Shown: positions 28,663-38,158, numbered from the stretch's first letter. The stretch: 53,064 nt of DNA from Pseudomonas luteola NBRC 103146 (GCF_002091675.1 NZ_BDAE01000028.1:1-53064); one strand, 5' to 3'. The notes: generated from the letters alone by a model not told the origin. Numbers and translations are program-made.

Positions 28663-29355
28663 ATGCCGCACCGCTCCTCTCTCTCAACACCTACCATCCT
28701 GATTGTGGAAGACGAACCCAAGCTGGCCGCGCTCCTGGCAGATTACGTCAGAGCGGCTGGCTGGAATGCCCAGCTGGTCATGAACGGTCTTGAGGTGCTG
28801 CCTGCTTTTACGCAATACAGCCCAAGCCTGGTCCTGCTTGACCTCATGCTGCCCGGCAAGGACGGAATTGAGGTGTGTCACGAGATTCGCGCCATCAGCC
28901 AGACGCCTGTGGTCATGGTAACAGCCAGGGTGGAAGAAGTGGATCGCTTGCTGGGCCTGGAGATTGGCGCGGATGATTACATCTGCAAACCTTTCAGTCC
29001 GCGCGAAGTCATTGCCCGGATCAAGGCCGTGCTGCGTCGAACGCAAACACCTGCGCCAGCCCTGCTAGGCGGTTTGAGTATTGATACCGCCCGCTACCAG
29101 GCCTTTCTTAACGGAGCCCTGCTTGATCTGACGCCTGTAGAGTTTCGCCTGCTGATGACCTTTGCCGAACACCCTGAGCAAGTCTTCTCACGCGATCAGC
29201 TCATGAACAACCTGTATCAGGATCACCGCATCGTATCGGACAGAACGGTAGACAGCCACGTCAGCAATTTGCGTCGCAAACTACAGCAACACCTGCCCAA
29301 TCAGGAGTTCATTCGTTCGGTATATGGCGTAGGTTACAGCTTCAAGTTGGACTAG
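28663..29355 (+). CDS. baeR: Response regulator, OmpR/PhoB class, BaeR-like
   Basis: 230 residues: receiver domain with Asp60 as phospho-acceptor in [13 protein letters not shown], conserved Glu-Asp pair near the N-terminus (VEDEPK), Thr in VVMVTARV and Lys in [12 protein letters not shown] winged-helix output domain follows ([43 protein letters not shown]). Its gene starts 2 bases after the kinase stop, so the pair is cotranscribed. Confidence 0.92.
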   Translation: MPHRSSLSTPTILIVEDEPKLAALLADYVRAAGWNAQLVMNGLEVLPAFTQYSPSLVLLDLMLPGKDGIEVCHEIRAISQTPVVMVTARVEEVDRLLGLEIGADDYICKPFSPREVIARIKAVLRRTQTPAPALLGGLSIDTARYQAFLNGALLDLTPVEFRLLMTFAEHPEQVFSRDQLMNNLYQDHRIVSDRTVDSHVSNLRRKLQQHLPNQEFIRSVYGVGYSFKLD

Positions 29356-29758
29356 TCAGAGTCGTCACTGGCCTCTACTTACTTTCTTTCATGTGTCATA
29401 GCCTTCAGGCGCTTCCGACAAATAGCCTGACTACTGGCTTTCATACATATGCATTCAGTGCGGGTAAAGAGCCGCCACAAAAGAACATTTTATGAAATAA
29501 ACATAACGTCACTTACTTTAATAAACCCAAAAAGATAGCAATTCGACATCAAACAGACATCTAACCCGATAAGGACAATCGGTCTTGCAATATAAAAAAT
29601 CCCCTCTTTAATAAGACTATCCTTAATCATAAAGAGGAGAATACCGGACTGATGATATCTTTTACCTAAAGCATCCTGGAAGCATGCTTTCCTCGCAAGT
29701 CGTTCAGACTGGATTGTTAAAACTATTCATGTATGTAAGCTTTTGCGGGAAAACGCAT
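29356..29758. other. AT-rich intergenic region before the GH5 gene
   Basis: About 400 bases clearly richer in A/T than the surroundings, with long A/T stretches around 29480-29640. No gene of 30 codons or more with a plausible start was noted. It should contain the promoter of the glycosidase gene and holds an inverted repeat at 29603-29637. The base composition suggests foreign origin together with the following gene. Confidence 0.6.
29603..29637. repeat. Inverted repeat upstream of the GH5 gene
   Basis: CCTCTTTA and TAAAGAGG arms, 19 bases apart, with further partial pairing inside (TTAATAAG against CCTTAA). It could be a leader hairpin or an operator. Confidence 0.5.
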
Positions 29759-30829
29759 ATGAAGTACCTTGGCGAACTTTATTTTATTAAGCGCATATCA
29801 AAATTTCAGTTAGCAATAATACTTGCTGGAGCCTTGGGATTTTTAAGTGATAACGTAAAAGCCCAGAGCACTGGCTTTGAACTTCTAGGCTTGAATATGT
29901 CGGGCGCCGGCTTTGCTCCGCAGGTTCTTCCAGGCATTAATGAAAAGAACTATGTATTTCCTACAGAAAATTACTTTAAGTATTGGAGCAGCCAGGGCAT
30001 CAGACTGATTCGTTTCCCCATTATTTGGGAGAGACTTCAATCAAACCTCGGGGGGCCTCTTGATCAAAACTATATCGCTTTGGTGGATAGAACCTTTGCT
30101 TACGCTCAGAAGTATAATATGAAAGTTATTCTGGACCTTCATAATTATGCGCGATACAAGGGGCAGATCATAGGAACCTCCGCTGTACCCTACTCCCGTT
30201 ACAAGGAAATAATGACCCATATCGCTACCACGTGGAGTAGCCAACCGGCACTGTTTGCTTATGACATTATGAACGAGCCCAATGGAGCTCTCGCCTATTG
30301 GCCAACCGCCGCTCAATATGGGATAGATGGCGTACGTGTCATTGATAAAACAAAGCCAATCATTATCGAGGGCAACGGCTGGGCCAGCGCAACCCGATGG
30401 CCGGAATGGAACGACTCTTTACTCAACCTGAAGGACCCGGCAAATAATATCGTCTATTCGGCTCACTCTTATTTCGACGAAAATGCAGGTGGGAACTACC
30501 AGGCGGTAGATGTTGGAAAACTGGACCCCATGTATGGCGTAACGCGAGTAAAACCGTTTGTAGAATGGCTCAAGAAAAATGGCAAGCGAGGCTACATCGG
30601 AGAGTTCGGGGTTCCAGATAATGACCCCCGCTGGCTAACCATGATGGACAATATGCTGGCGTATCTGAAGCAGAATTGCATTCCAGCTACCTATTGGGCA
30701 GCAGGGCCAGGCTGGGGAAATTACTTTATGTCTGTGGAGCCTGTTGGCGGTCGCGAGAGACCGCAATGGGCAACGCTAAAGAAATACATCAACAACACCA
30801 GCTGTTCAACGTTTGGTCCACCTAAATAG
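29759..30829 (+). CDS. Secreted GH5 endoglucanase-type glycosidase
   Basis: 356 residues from the ATG at 29759 (an in-frame ATG at 29684 adds 25 residues that would bury the signal). Signal peptide with cleavage about VKA-QS. TIM-barrel GH5 signatures: RFPIIWERLQ, the acid/base Glu in FAYDIMNEPNG and the nucleophile Glu in GYIGEFGVPD; YSAHSYFDENAGG lies between. It should cut beta-1,4-glucan or a related polysaccharide outside the cell. No carbohydrate-binding module. Codons are markedly A/T-rich at third positions compared with neighbours, which suggests recent transfer. Confidence 0.88.
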   Translation: MKYLGELYFIKRISKFQLAIILAGALGFLSDNVKAQSTGFELLGLNMSGAGFAPQVLPGINEKNYVFPTENYFKYWSSQGIRLIRFPIIWERLQSNLGGPLDQNYIALVDRTFAYAQKYNMKVILDLHNYARYKGQIIGTSAVPYSRYKEIMTHIATTWSSQPALFAYDIMNEPNGALAYWPTAAQYGIDGVRVIDKTKPIIIEGNGWASATRWPEWNDSLLNLKDPANNIVYSAHSYFDENAGGNYQAVDVGKLDPMYGVTRVKPFVEWLKKNGKRGYIGEFGVPDNDPRWLTMMDNMLAYLKQNCIPATYWAAGPGWGNYFMSVEPVGGRERPQWATLKKYINNTSCSTFGPPK

Positions 30830-30884
30830 CGCTGCGCAGCGGAGGCTCCTAGCGTATGCCTGCATGCGTCTTGCCAAGATAGAA

Positions 30885-30913
30885 GAGGCTTTTGCAAACG
30901 TTGTAAAAGCCTC
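30885..30913. terminator. Strong bidirectional hairpin between GH5 gene and oprD
   Basis: A 13-bp stem with one G-T wobble (GAGGCTTTTGCAA against TTGTAAAAGCCTC) closes on a 3-base loop ACG. It sits between two converging genes; the A/T part of the stem gives some U-tract on either strand. Confidence 0.75.
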
Positions 30914-30957
30914 CATGAGCAGTAGCGCTCACCGACCACGCAGCAGACACCCAATAC

Positions 30958-32184
30958 TTATAGGAACGAAAACGGATAATTAATGATCAGCCTGTTCTCA
31001 TCGATATCTCTGCCATAACTGCTCCGGTAGGTTGCGTTTCGCCAGCGTATCGAAAGCCCTTTCAGGCCCTGCTGAACGACATACGTCACGTCTATATCAC
31101 GTTCCCACTCATGGCCTCCTCCGACTTTATCCAGATGCGAGCCGTGGATATAACTCGTAAAGAAACTGAGTCCCGGCAGCCCCATCGGGGCAAAATCATA
31201 GCCATAGCGCACCTGCCAGCTCCGCTCACCTGCGGTGCCAAAGTCATGGTATTGCACATAATTCGGCAGGTACGGATTGTTGATATAAGGAAAGCCGCTT
31301 GAGCCTTCCAGATGTTGATAAACTGCCGTAAAGCTATGGCCTTTCACACTGTACGTCAGGGATCCGCTGTATACATCGTTCTCTATTTCTCCTACCCGCG
31401 CCGCACCTGTGTCACGGCTAAAAAAGGTCCTTAGATCGCCCTCTACCGTTCCTTCCCCCCATTTCTGGCGGTGAGTAAGCCCCAAAAAATGCTGCCGGTA
31501 GACATCCTGTAATTCGCCGTAGTAATAGCTGGCCGTCAGTGCTGGCGTGACAGTGTAACTGCCACCCCCATAACGGAAATGATCGCCCTCACCTGTCGCG
31601 CGGAAGCGACCCTCTTTGGTGGCTATCATGATTTTTTGCAGATCGGTCGAGTCAGGGGTGGTGGTACGGTCGAACTGAGCAACGTTGAGCGAAAGCCCTG
31701 TGATTTCATTCGAGCTGATCTGCGTTCCCTGGTAAAACTGAGGAAACATCCGGCTACCGTTGAACTGAAGGACCGGAACCTTTGGCAAGGCAATTCCCTG
31801 ACGCAGCACCGTCTTGGAATACTTGATTTTGGCCGCTATACCGCCCTTTGAATATTCCTCTGCCGCTTCTCCCGAGTTGGTCTTGGGCAGCAGGCCACTC
31901 CCTGTACGATCAGGACTGGAATCAAGCTTGAGTCCCCAAAAGCCCATCGCATCAAGGCCCAGCCCTACCGTCCCCTCGGTAAATCCGGACTCGTACTGCA
32001 GCAAAAGCCCTTGAGCCCACTCATCCCGCTTCGAAACACCGGCATCTTCCCGAAAGTCACCGTTGTAATAAAAGTTACGGATATCGAGTCGGGCCTTGCT
32101 GTCATCCATGAAGCCAGCAGCCCATAACGGTAGAGAGCAAAGCATGCCTAAGGTGAATACGGTATGGCGCAGGATATGAATCAT
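30958..32184 (-). CDS. OprD-family outer-membrane porin
   Basis: 408 residues with signal peptide MIHILRHTVFTLGMLCSLPLWA-AGF, then the OprD-type beginning DSKARLDIRNFYYNGDF and repeated amphipathic beta strands ending in ..LIINYPFSFL with a terminal hydrophobic residue for BAM recognition. OprD porins are substrate-specific 18-strand channels for amino acids or aromatic/organic acids. It is the last gene of the ligI-dctA-oprD set and probably admits the substrate of that pathway, like GalP in P. putida. Start ATG 32184 has GGAG 9 bases before it. Confidence 0.88.
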   Translation of the reverse strand: MIHILRHTVFTLGMLCSLPLWAAGFMDDSKARLDIRNFYYNGDFREDAGVSKRDEWAQGLLLQYESGFTEGTVGLGLDAMGFWGLKLDSSPDRTGSGLLPKTNSGEAAEEYSKGGIAAKIKYSKTVLRQGIALPKVPVLQFNGSRMFPQFYQGTQISSNEITGLSLNVAQFDRTTTPDSTDLQKIMIATKEGRFRATGEGDHFRYGGGSYTVTPALTASYYYGELQDVYRQHFLGLTHRQKWGEGTVEGDLRTFFSRDTGAARVGEIENDVYSGSLTYSVKGHSFTAVYQHLEGSSGFPYINNPYLPNYVQYHDFGTAGERSWQVRYGYDFAPMGLPGLSFFTSYIHGSHLDKVGGGHEWERDIDVTYVVQQGLKGLSIRWRNATYRSSYGRDIDENRLIINYPFSFL

Positions 32185-32193
32185 TGTTGTTTT
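32184..32193 (-). promoter_or_regulatory. Hfq/Crc CA motif at the oprD start
   Basis: Minus strand AAAACAACAA lies between the Shine-Dalgarno GGAG and the ATG, including an exact AACAACAA. Hfq/Crc bound here would cover the ribosome site. Confidence 0.6.
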
Positions 32194-32254
32194 CTCCAGG
32201 CGCAAGAGAGCACTGCCCGGCATAACCGGACAGGACCAAGATAAACGGCGGAAT

Positions 32255-33571
32255 TTAGTGCTTGTGGTGGAGCTCTTGGGCCAGCTTGTCGCGGTCCAGT
32301 TCTTTCTCCCATGAGGACACTACGAGCGTAGCTACGCCGTTGCCGACCAGGTTTGTCATTGCAAGGCCCGTCCCCATGAAGCGGTGAATACCCAGGATCA
32401 ACACCATGCCGGCCACTGGCACCACTGGAATCACCATCAAGGTACTGGTCAACATTACAAAAGCCGCGCCCGACACACCACTGGCACCTTTGGAGGTCAG
32501 CATCGCCACGATGACCAGAGTCAGTTGCTGACTTAAGCTCAAATCAATGTTCAGAGCCTGGGCAATGAAGAGCACCGCCATGGTCAGGTAGATATTGGTG
32601 CCGTCCAGGTTGAACGAGTACCCCGTAGGTACAACTAACCCCACAACCGACTTGGAACAACCCAGGCGCTCCATTTTTTCCATGATCTGCGGTAGCACCA
32701 CTTCGGAGGAGCTCGTGCCCAACACGACCAGCAGCTCATCCTTGATATACGCTATAAAGCGTAGAATGCTGAAACCAGAGAGCCGTGCAACGCCTCCCAG
32801 CACCACGACAATGAACAGAACGCAGAGCAGATAGAAGCTGCCGATCAGTTTAAACAGGGGTAGCAGTGAGGCGGCGCCATAAGTACCAACCGTAAATGCA
32901 ATAGCGCCGAACGCCCCGATGGCTGACAGCTTGGCAATGATATGCACAATGCGAAAGAACACACCCGACAGGCCTTCTATCATGTCGTAGACCGGCTTGC
33001 CTTTCTCACCCATGGCCGACAGCGTACATCCAAAGAACACCGAAACCAGAAGAATGCACAGTACATTTCCTTCTGCAAATGCCTGGAAAAAGGTGGTAGG
33101 AATAATGCTCATCAAAAAGTCGACCATGTGCAGGTGCTTGGCCTTTTCTGCAAAGCCCGTAACCGCCGAGACATCCAGGGTGCTGGGGTCGATATTGAAT
33201 CCACCACCGGGATTGAACAGGTGTCCGCCAATCAAGCCAATAATCAGGGAGAGGGTTGAAATGATTTCAAAGTAAAGCAAGGCCTTACCGCCTACTCGCC
33301 CTACTTTCTTCAGGTCCTGCATGCCGGCAATACCGATGACCACGGTACAGAATACGACCGGCCCGATAATCATCTTGATGAGCTTGATAAACGCATCACC
33401 GAGCGGCTTGAGATCCGCTGCAAAGTCAGGCCAAAAATGCCCGACGACCACGCCGAGCAGAATGCCTATCAGTACCTGAACATACATGGCGCGGTAAAAC
33501 GGTTGCTTGGTCTTGACGGTGTTTTGGGTTGACGCACCTACGGGGGTGGTCGCCTGCGAGAGGGGATTCAT
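32255..33571 (-). CDS. DctA paralogue, DAACS family, altered substrate site
   Basis: 438 residues from ATG 33571 (Shine-Dalgarno TGGAGT). The DAACS elements are all present: serine-rich hairpin [10 protein letters not shown], helix 7 NLDGTNIYL, hairpin 2 SKGASGVSG and helix 8 [13 protein letters not shown]. In DctA, helix 8 begins SEARALTN, where the Arg equals Arg397 of GltPh that binds the distal carboxylate. Here the segment is GTGLAMTN with Leu403 at that place. It is therefore a secondary Na+/H+-coupled carrier unlikely to bind C4-dicarboxylates in the usual way. Placed between ligI and oprD, its substrate may be PDC or another pathway acid. Confidence 0.85.
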   Translation of the reverse strand: MNPLSQATTPVGASTQNTVKTKQPFYRAMYVQVLIGILLGVVVGHFWPDFAADLKPLGDAFIKLIKMIIGPVVFCTVVIGIAGMQDLKKVGRVGGKALLYFEIISTLSLIIGLIGGHLFNPGGGFNIDPSTLDVSAVTGFAEKAKHLHMVDFLMSIIPTTFFQAFAEGNVLCILLVSVFFGCTLSAMGEKGKPVYDMIEGLSGVFFRIVHIIAKLSAIGAFGAIAFTVGTYGAASLLPLFKLIGSFYLLCVLFIVVVLGGVARLSGFSILRFIAYIKDELLVVLGTSSSEVVLPQIMEKMERLGCSKSVVGLVVPTGYSFNLDGTNIYLTMAVLFIAQALNIDLSLSQQLTLVIVAMLTSKGASGVSGAAFVMLTSTLMVIPVVPVAGMVLILGIHRFMGTGLAMTNLVGNGVATLVVSSWEKELDRDKLAQELHHKH

Positions 33572-33592
33572 ATAGGACTCCACTACCAGTCA

Positions 33593-33600
33593 TTGTTGTT
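33593..33600 (-). promoter_or_regulatory. Hfq/Crc CA motif in the dctA-like leader
   Basis: Minus strand AACAACAA, 21 bases 5' of the ATG at 33571. Confidence 0.55.
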
Positions 33601-33626
33601 GGATTTGGTGTGGCGAAGGCGCTCTA

Positions 33627-34490
33627 TCAGCGCCCATAAAGCGTCATGGGGTTATCTACCAGAAGTTTCTGGCGAAGCGCCGGATCAGCGCAGAAGCGAA
33701 ACATCAGGTCTACCAAACCGCCATCGTTGGGCATGTCACGGGTGATATTTGGATGCGGCCAGTCAGTCCCCCAGAGCACGCGATCAGGCGCATGTTCAAT
33801 GAGCCGTTCGGCAAATGGAATGGCATCCTCGAAGGGTTTGCGTCCTGCTGAAACGCGCTCTGCACCACAGACCTTGACCCAGGCCAGCGGGTTTTCCATA
33901 AGTTCCAGCAGGGCTTTGAATGGTGCCTGATCAAGTCCCTCCTGAGCCTTGACACGCCCCATATGGTCAATGATGAAAGGAACCCCGATACGCTCCAACC
34001 GATCGGCATAAGTAACGATATCCTGAGCATCCAAATGCAGTACCACATGCCAGCCCAGCGGTTCCAGGCGTTCCAATACCTGATCAAATAGCTCCAGGTC
34101 GGGTGCACCACCCAAGTGGGCTACAAAGTTGAAGCGTACGCCGCGAACGCCACTAGCATCCATTTCAGCCAATTGCGCATCGCTTTCACGGCCGTTGACA
34201 ATGGCCACACCTCGATAGCGTCCTTCACTACGTGCGATAGCGTCGAGCATGGCCCGGTTATCGCTGCCATGGCAGCTCGCCTGTACGATCACAGCCCGAC
34301 TAAAGCCTAGAAAATCATGAAGATTACGTAAGGTTTCAAAGGGTGCATCCGGTGGCGTGTAGCTACGATCCGGAGCGTATGGGAATCGGCTACTTGGGCC
34401 GAACACATGGCAATGGGCATCCCATGCACCTTCCGGCAGGGTATGGTGTGGCCTGGTAGGTTGGGGATCAGGTGCCAGACAGCTTTTCAT
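33627..34490 (-). CDS. ligI: 2-pyrone-4,6-dicarboxylate hydrolase (LigI-like amidohydrolase)
   Basis: 287 residues. Amidohydrolase-superfamily signatures match LigI: WDAHCHVFGPSSRFPYAPD (HxH), AVIVQASCHGSDN, GVRGVRFNFV, VIDHMGR-type FIIDHMGRVKAQ, and WGTDWPHPN with the catalytic Asp. LigI hydrolyses the lactone PDC to 4-oxalomesaconate without needing a metal. That product is the entry point of GalD/GalB/GalC encoded next door, so the assignment is strong. ATG 34490 has GAGGAG before it; a GTG at 34493 is less likely. Confidence 0.88.
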   Translation of the reverse strand: MKSCLAPDPQPTRPHHTLPEGAWDAHCHVFGPSSRFPYAPDRSYTPPDAPFETLRNLHDFLGFSRAVIVQASCHGSDNRAMLDAIARSEGRYRGVAIVNGRESDAQLAEMDASGVRGVRFNFVAHLGGAPDLELFDQVLERLEPLGWHVVLHLDAQDIVTYADRLERIGVPFIIDHMGRVKAQEGLDQAPFKALLELMENPLAWVKVCGAERVSAGRKPFEDAIPFAERLIEHAPDRVLWGTDWPHPNITRDMPNDGGLVDLMFRFCADPALRQKLLVDNPMTLYGR

Positions 34491-34582
34491 CACGTCTCCT
34501 CATTCATTGTGATTATTCGAAGGGATACGTCGATGGTGACGGCTATTTCTTGGAGCAACAATAAAGCCTGGGTTCTAGCAGC

Positions 34583-34599
34583 TATGCAGGATTTGCATA
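34583..34599. promoter_or_regulatory. Putative LysR operator before ligI
   Basis: Palindrome TATGCA-GGATT-TGCATA, a T-N11-type dyad expected for LysR regulators, lies in the gap between the LysR stop and ligI. A further TATGCA half-site at 34613-34618 could be the activation site. Confidence 0.5.
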
Positions 34600-34604
34600 A
34601 CGGG

Positions 34605-35489
34605 TCAGCGGCTATGCACGTGTTCGCGGACCATCGCCAGCGTTTGGTCAGCCAATCGCGTCAGGGGCCGCTGCGCGGCGGTTGTAACAAACAGATGCGT
34701 ATGAACAACCGGGTCGATAATAGCTGCCGAGCGCAGGCCTTCTGGTACATAAGGCCCGGACAACGCCGTACGGAACAGAATGCCGTAGCCCAACCCCAGG
34801 GCCACCAGCTCAAGCAGAGAAGGAATGCCATCCACCTCAAGCGCGACATCCAGCTCGACGGTATGGCGAGCTGCCTCGGACTCAACCAGGCGACGCAAAG
34901 AATGGGGTTGGCTCGGAATGATCAAGGGATAGCGGCCCAGTTCTTTGAGCGGGATTTCATCGGGTAGATTCGAGGATTTTGCACCCACCAGCACTAGCGG
35001 CTCCGAGTGCAAATGCTCATAACAGAGTTGGGCATTCTGGGCCGGGTTGAACAGTAGCGCAAAATCCAGCCGTCCTAGCAGCAGCCACTCCCGTATCGAG
35101 TGCGTCAGCCCTTCCTTAATGCCCAGCGCGCAGTGTGGAAAGCGCTCGCGAAAGGCCGTTACCAGCCCGACGGTGTGGCAGCGTGCAATGCTCGGCGGCA
35201 AGCCGATAACCACTTTGCCCGACAAGGTGTCCCGCTGCTCACGCAATTCCTCCCGAGCCACCTGAACCTGCCGTAAGATGCCTTGCCCATGCTCGAACAA
35301 CCGCATCCCGGAGGCCGTCAGCGTGACACCACGGCCATTGCGCAGCAGCAGATGCTCCTGCAACTCGACCTCTAACTGACGCACCTGCCGGCTGACCACC
35401 GATTGGGACAGACCAAGTACCGCCGCAGCCTTGGTAAAGCTACCGAACTCGGCGACCCGTACAAAGCACTCCAATTGCTTGAGGTCCAT
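34605..35489 (-). CDS. LysR-family regulator, probable regulator of ligI-dctA-oprD
   Basis: 294 residues: N-terminal winged HTH (MDLKQLECFVRVAEFGSFTK, AAAVLGLSQSVVSRQVRQLE) and a C-terminal ligand domain of the usual size. The ATG at 35489 is preferred over the GTG six bases earlier. It lies between galD and ligI on the same strand. The palindrome 3' of it suggests it activates ligI, dctA-like and oprD genes, perhaps with PDC as inducer. Confidence 0.88.
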   Translation of the reverse strand: MDLKQLECFVRVAEFGSFTKAAAVLGLSQSVVSRQVRQLEVELQEHLLLRNGRGVTLTASGMRLFEHGQGILRQVQVAREELREQRDTLSGKVVIGLPPSIARCHTVGLVTAFRERFPHCALGIKEGLTHSIREWLLLGRLDFALLFNPAQNAQLCYEHLHSEPLVLVGAKSSNLPDEIPLKELGRYPLIIPSQPHSLRRLVESEAARHTVELDVALEVDGIPSLLELVALGLGYGILFRTALSGPYVPEGLRSAAIIDPVVHTHLFVTTAAQRPLTRLADQTLAMVREHVHSR

Positions 35490-35557
35490 GAACACATGAT
35501 CTCATACGGCAAAAGGGCAGCTTATCGCCTTTCCGCAGATGAGAGTACCCGACGTCT

Positions 35558-36640
35558 TCAGACCTTACCGGACCAGACCGATGCCGGTATACACACTACA
35601 CCGTTAAACAACAACCGCGCGGTACGCAGCAGTCCACATCCGGCCAGCTCACCCTGCCGACGATGGAGCTCGACGGTAAATTCTCCCGTGGGATGTTCAA
35701 CAGAGAGCCGCAACGAGTCGCCCTGCTCTACCCGGGCCAGCCCATCAGCCACCGAGCCTTCGATCAGACAGGCCGAGGCCACGCTTACCGCACCGAAAAC
35801 GCCAATAGAGGCGTGGCAGCGATGGGGAATAAAAGTTCGACTACTGATAGCACCACCCGCTTGGGGTTCGGCAATCAAGCACATTTTGGGGACTGTACGC
35901 TGAGTAACATCCCCCAGGTTCATACGCGGCCCGGCCTGAAGACGAATCGACTCGATTCTGGTCTTAAGTTCGGTATCGCCATCCAGCTGCTCACGCGTCT
36001 CATAACCGGTGCGACCCAGATCGGCCGCTCGAAGCAGCACTACCGGCATGCCATTATCGATACAGGTCACCTCAATCCCATCAAACGTGTCGCACACGTT
36101 TCCGGTCGGTAACAGCGCACCACAACTAGAGCCAGCAATATCCTCGAATTCAACAATCAGCGGAGCGGCCGTACCCGGTACGCCATCAATGCGGGCATCG
36201 CCTTCATACTGCACCTCACCGTTTGGCGTAAGTACATTCGCAACGGCAATCTGACCGGTGTTTTCCATGAAGATACGAACCTGAGTTGTATCTTCCAGCA
36301 CAGGAACCAGTCCTTGTTCTATGGCAAACGGGCCAACACCCGCCAGAATATTGCCGCAGTTCTGCCCATAGTCGACTCGCGCTTCCTCTACCAGTACCTG
36401 AGCGAACAGGTAGTCCACATCGACATCCGGTCGCTCGGAGCGCTTGATGATCGCAACCTTACTGGTCAGCGAATCTGCGCCGCCGATACCGTCAATCTGG
36501 CGCTTGTCAGGCGAGCCCATAACGGCCAGCAGGACTTTTTCCCGCAGTGCTTCATCGGTAGGAAGATCAGTGGCGAGAAAGTACGCTCCCTTGGAAGTAC
36601 CGCCGCGCATCATCAGGCAAGGAATACGAGTCTGTCCCAT
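35558..36640 (-). CDS. galD: 4-oxalomesaconate tautomerase (GalD)
   Basis: 360-residue PrpF-family protein with the diaminopimelate-epimerase-like fold. PCLMMRGGTSKGAYFLATDLP, DYGQNCGNILAGVGPFAIE (with Cys of the active site) and SSCGALLPTGNV are the family marks. GalD interconverts keto and enol forms of 4-oxalomesaconate between GalA and GalB. The neighbouring galB and galC decide between GalD and PrpF. Only 3 bases separate it from galC. Confidence 0.92.
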   Translation of the reverse strand: MGQTRIPCLMMRGGTSKGAYFLATDLPTDEALREKVLLAVMGSPDKRQIDGIGGADSLTSKVAIIKRSERPDVDVDYLFAQVLVEEARVDYGQNCGNILAGVGPFAIEQGLVPVLEDTTQVRIFMENTGQIAVANVLTPNGEVQYEGDARIDGVPGTAAPLIVEFEDIAGSSCGALLPTGNVCDTFDGIEVTCIDNGMPVVLLRAADLGRTGYETREQLDGDTELKTRIESIRLQAGPRMNLGDVTQRTVPKMCLIAEPQAGGAISSRTFIPHRCHASIGVFGAVSVASACLIEGSVADGLARVEQGDSLRLSVEHPTGEFTVELHRRQGELAGCGLLRTARLLFNGVVCIPASVWSGKV

Positions 36641-36643
36641 GGT

Positions 36644-37360
36644 TCAGCCCTCCAGCTCGTCCAGGCTATCAACGTACCGAAGGCCCTTTTCGGCCAGGCG
36701 AGGACGCATGTTGTAGATGTCGAGCCCTAATTCGCCATTAGCCAGCCGAATCCGCTTCTGCTCTTCGGCATCGGCCCGCTTGCGACTGGCCTCGACCACG
36801 GTTTGCACCTCGGCACGCCGAACCACCACAACGCCATCGTCATCAGCCACAATAACGTCGCCGGGGTTGATCAGCTGGCCGGCACAAATCACTGGAATGT
36901 TGACCGAGCCGAGCGTTTCCTTGACCGTGCCCTGGGCATAGACCGCTTTCGACCACACGGCAAAGCCCATCTCCCGCAGCGTGCGGCTATCGCGCACACC
37001 TGCATCGACCACCAGCCCACGTACACCGCGTGCTTTGAGCGAGGTCGCCAATAGGTCACCAAAGTAACCATCGTGGCATGGCGAACTGGGTGCTACGACC
37101 AGGATATCGCCCGGCTGACACTGCTCTACCGCAACATGGAACATCCAGTTGTCCCCAGGTGCTACCAGTACAGTTACAGCCGAACCGCTGATGCCATAAT
37201 CCTGCTGGATCGGGCGAATATCTGGAGCCAGCAGCCCTTTGCGACCCTGAGCTTCGTGAACGGTTGCCACACCATACTGACCCAGCTCATCAATCAGCCC
37301 CACTTCGGCCCGTGCGATAGTGCGGACTACAACGCCGGTCTTGCCGATCAAGCTGCTCAT
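36644..37360 (-). CDS. galC: 4-carboxy-4-hydroxy-2-oxoadipate aldolase (GalC)
   Basis: 238-residue RraA/HMG-aldolase-family protein. Conserved segments are [65 protein letters not shown] (Arg and Asp that hold the divalent metal via water) and [16 protein letters not shown]. It cleaves 4-carboxy-4-hydroxy-2-oxoadipate to pyruvate and oxaloacetate. Its start overlaps the galB stop by 4 bases (ATGA), showing translational coupling. Confidence 0.92.
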   Translation of the reverse strand: MSSLIGKTGVVVRTIARAEVGLIDELGQYGVATVHEAQGRKGLLAPDIRPIQQDYGISGSAVTVLVAPGDNWMFHVAVEQCQPGDILVVAPSSPCHDGYFGDLLATSLKARGVRGLVVDAGVRDSRTLREMGFAVWSKAVYAQGTVKETLGSVNIPVICAGQLINPGDVIVADDDGVVVVRRAEVQTVVEASRKRADAEEQKRIRLANGELGLDIYNMRPRLAEKGLRYVDSLDELEG

Positions 37361-38094
37361 CCCAGATTCTCCGTCACGCGTGGAAAGATGCTCTGGTAGC
37401 CCTCACCGTAGATGATGTTCTTACTGGAGGTAATGCCTACGTTGCGCTTGGCCTGTACGCCGCGTTGTAGCGCTACACGGGTGTAGTACTCCCACAAGTG
37501 TTCCTGGCCAGCCATGCACTGAATAGCGGCATACTTCTTGTCCCACACTTCGGTGATGTCCAGCAGTACGTCCGGGCGCCATTCGCACTGCTCAGGCTGG
37601 TGCGGCTCGAAGCAATAGACGGGCGGCGCACCGACAATTTTCTCGCCCGGCTTGTAACCTTCTGCCTGAGCGATGATGCGCGCTTCCTGTGACAGGTGCG
37701 TAGCCAGTGGATGGTCGTAGTTGTAGGGGTCCTTCAGCGAGTGACTAAGCACAAATTCCGGCTGTACGCGGCGGAACACATCGGCCAGACGAAACAGCGT
37801 TTCCTTGTCGGCACGCATAGGGTAATCACCGATGTCGAAGAACTCGACAGTGGCACCCAGTATCTCAGCTGCCGCCTGCGCCTCTTCACGGCGCGCCGCC
37901 TTGACCTTCTCTTCGGTCATTTCGCCCTTGCGCCAGAGCTTGGCTGACTCGCCCCGCTCACCAAAGGACAGGCAGACGACATGCACGTCATAACCCTGCC
38001 TGGCATGCAGAGCGATAGCGCCACCTGCACGCCAGACGAAATCAGCGGAATGGGCGCTGACAACCAGAGCAGTTTTTTTGTTGGAATCGATCAT
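37357..38094 (-). CDS. galB: 4-oxalomesaconate hydratase (GalB)
   Basis: 245 residues, LmbE/PIG-L deacetylase fold used as a zinc hydratase. [23 protein letters not shown] is the metal-site start characteristic of GalB, followed by [10 protein letters not shown] and [17 protein letters not shown]. It hydrates the enol form of 4-oxalomesaconate. The ATG at 38094 has GAGGAG at good spacing and is preferred to the ATG at 38109. First gene of galB-galC-galD; divergent from galR. Confidence 0.92.
   Translation of the reverse strand: MIDSNKKTALVVSAHSADFVWRAGGAIALHARQGYDVHVVCLSFGERGESAKLWRKGEMTEEKVKAARREEAQAAAEILGATVEFFDIGDYPMRADKETLFRLADVFRRVQPEFVLSHSLKDPYNYDHPLATHLSQEARIIAQAEGYKPGEKIVGAPPVYCFEPHQPEQCEWRPDVLLDITEVWDKKYAAIQCMAGQEHLWEYYTRVALQRGVQAKRNVGITSSKNIIYGEGYQSIFPRVTENLG
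38075..38082 (-). promoter_or_regulatory. CA motif inside the first codons of galB
   Basis: Minus strand AACAAAAA, an exact AAnAAnAA in codons 5-7 of galB, near enough to the start to interfere with initiation. It is also explained by Asn-Lys-Lys codons. Confidence 0.35.
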
Positions 38095-38137
38095 GTCCAG
38101 GCTCCTCATGTTTTCAAGGAGAGTCGCACGGCTGATC

Positions 38138-38158
38138 CTGAGCGAATATTGCGTTCAG
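38138..38158. promoter_or_regulatory. Dyad in the galB-galR divergent promoter, putative GalR site
   Basis: CTGAGCGAATATTGCGTTCAG is a 21-bp interrupted palindrome (outer CTGA/TCAG, inner CG/CG, AT-rich centre). It lies between divergent galB and galR, where a LysR regulator would bind. Confidence 0.5.

Noticed and set aside
35558-36640. Reading galD as prpF of the methylcitrate pathway
   Set aside because: It belongs to the PrpF family, but it is translationally linked to galC and galB and 6 kb from prpD, which fits GalD.
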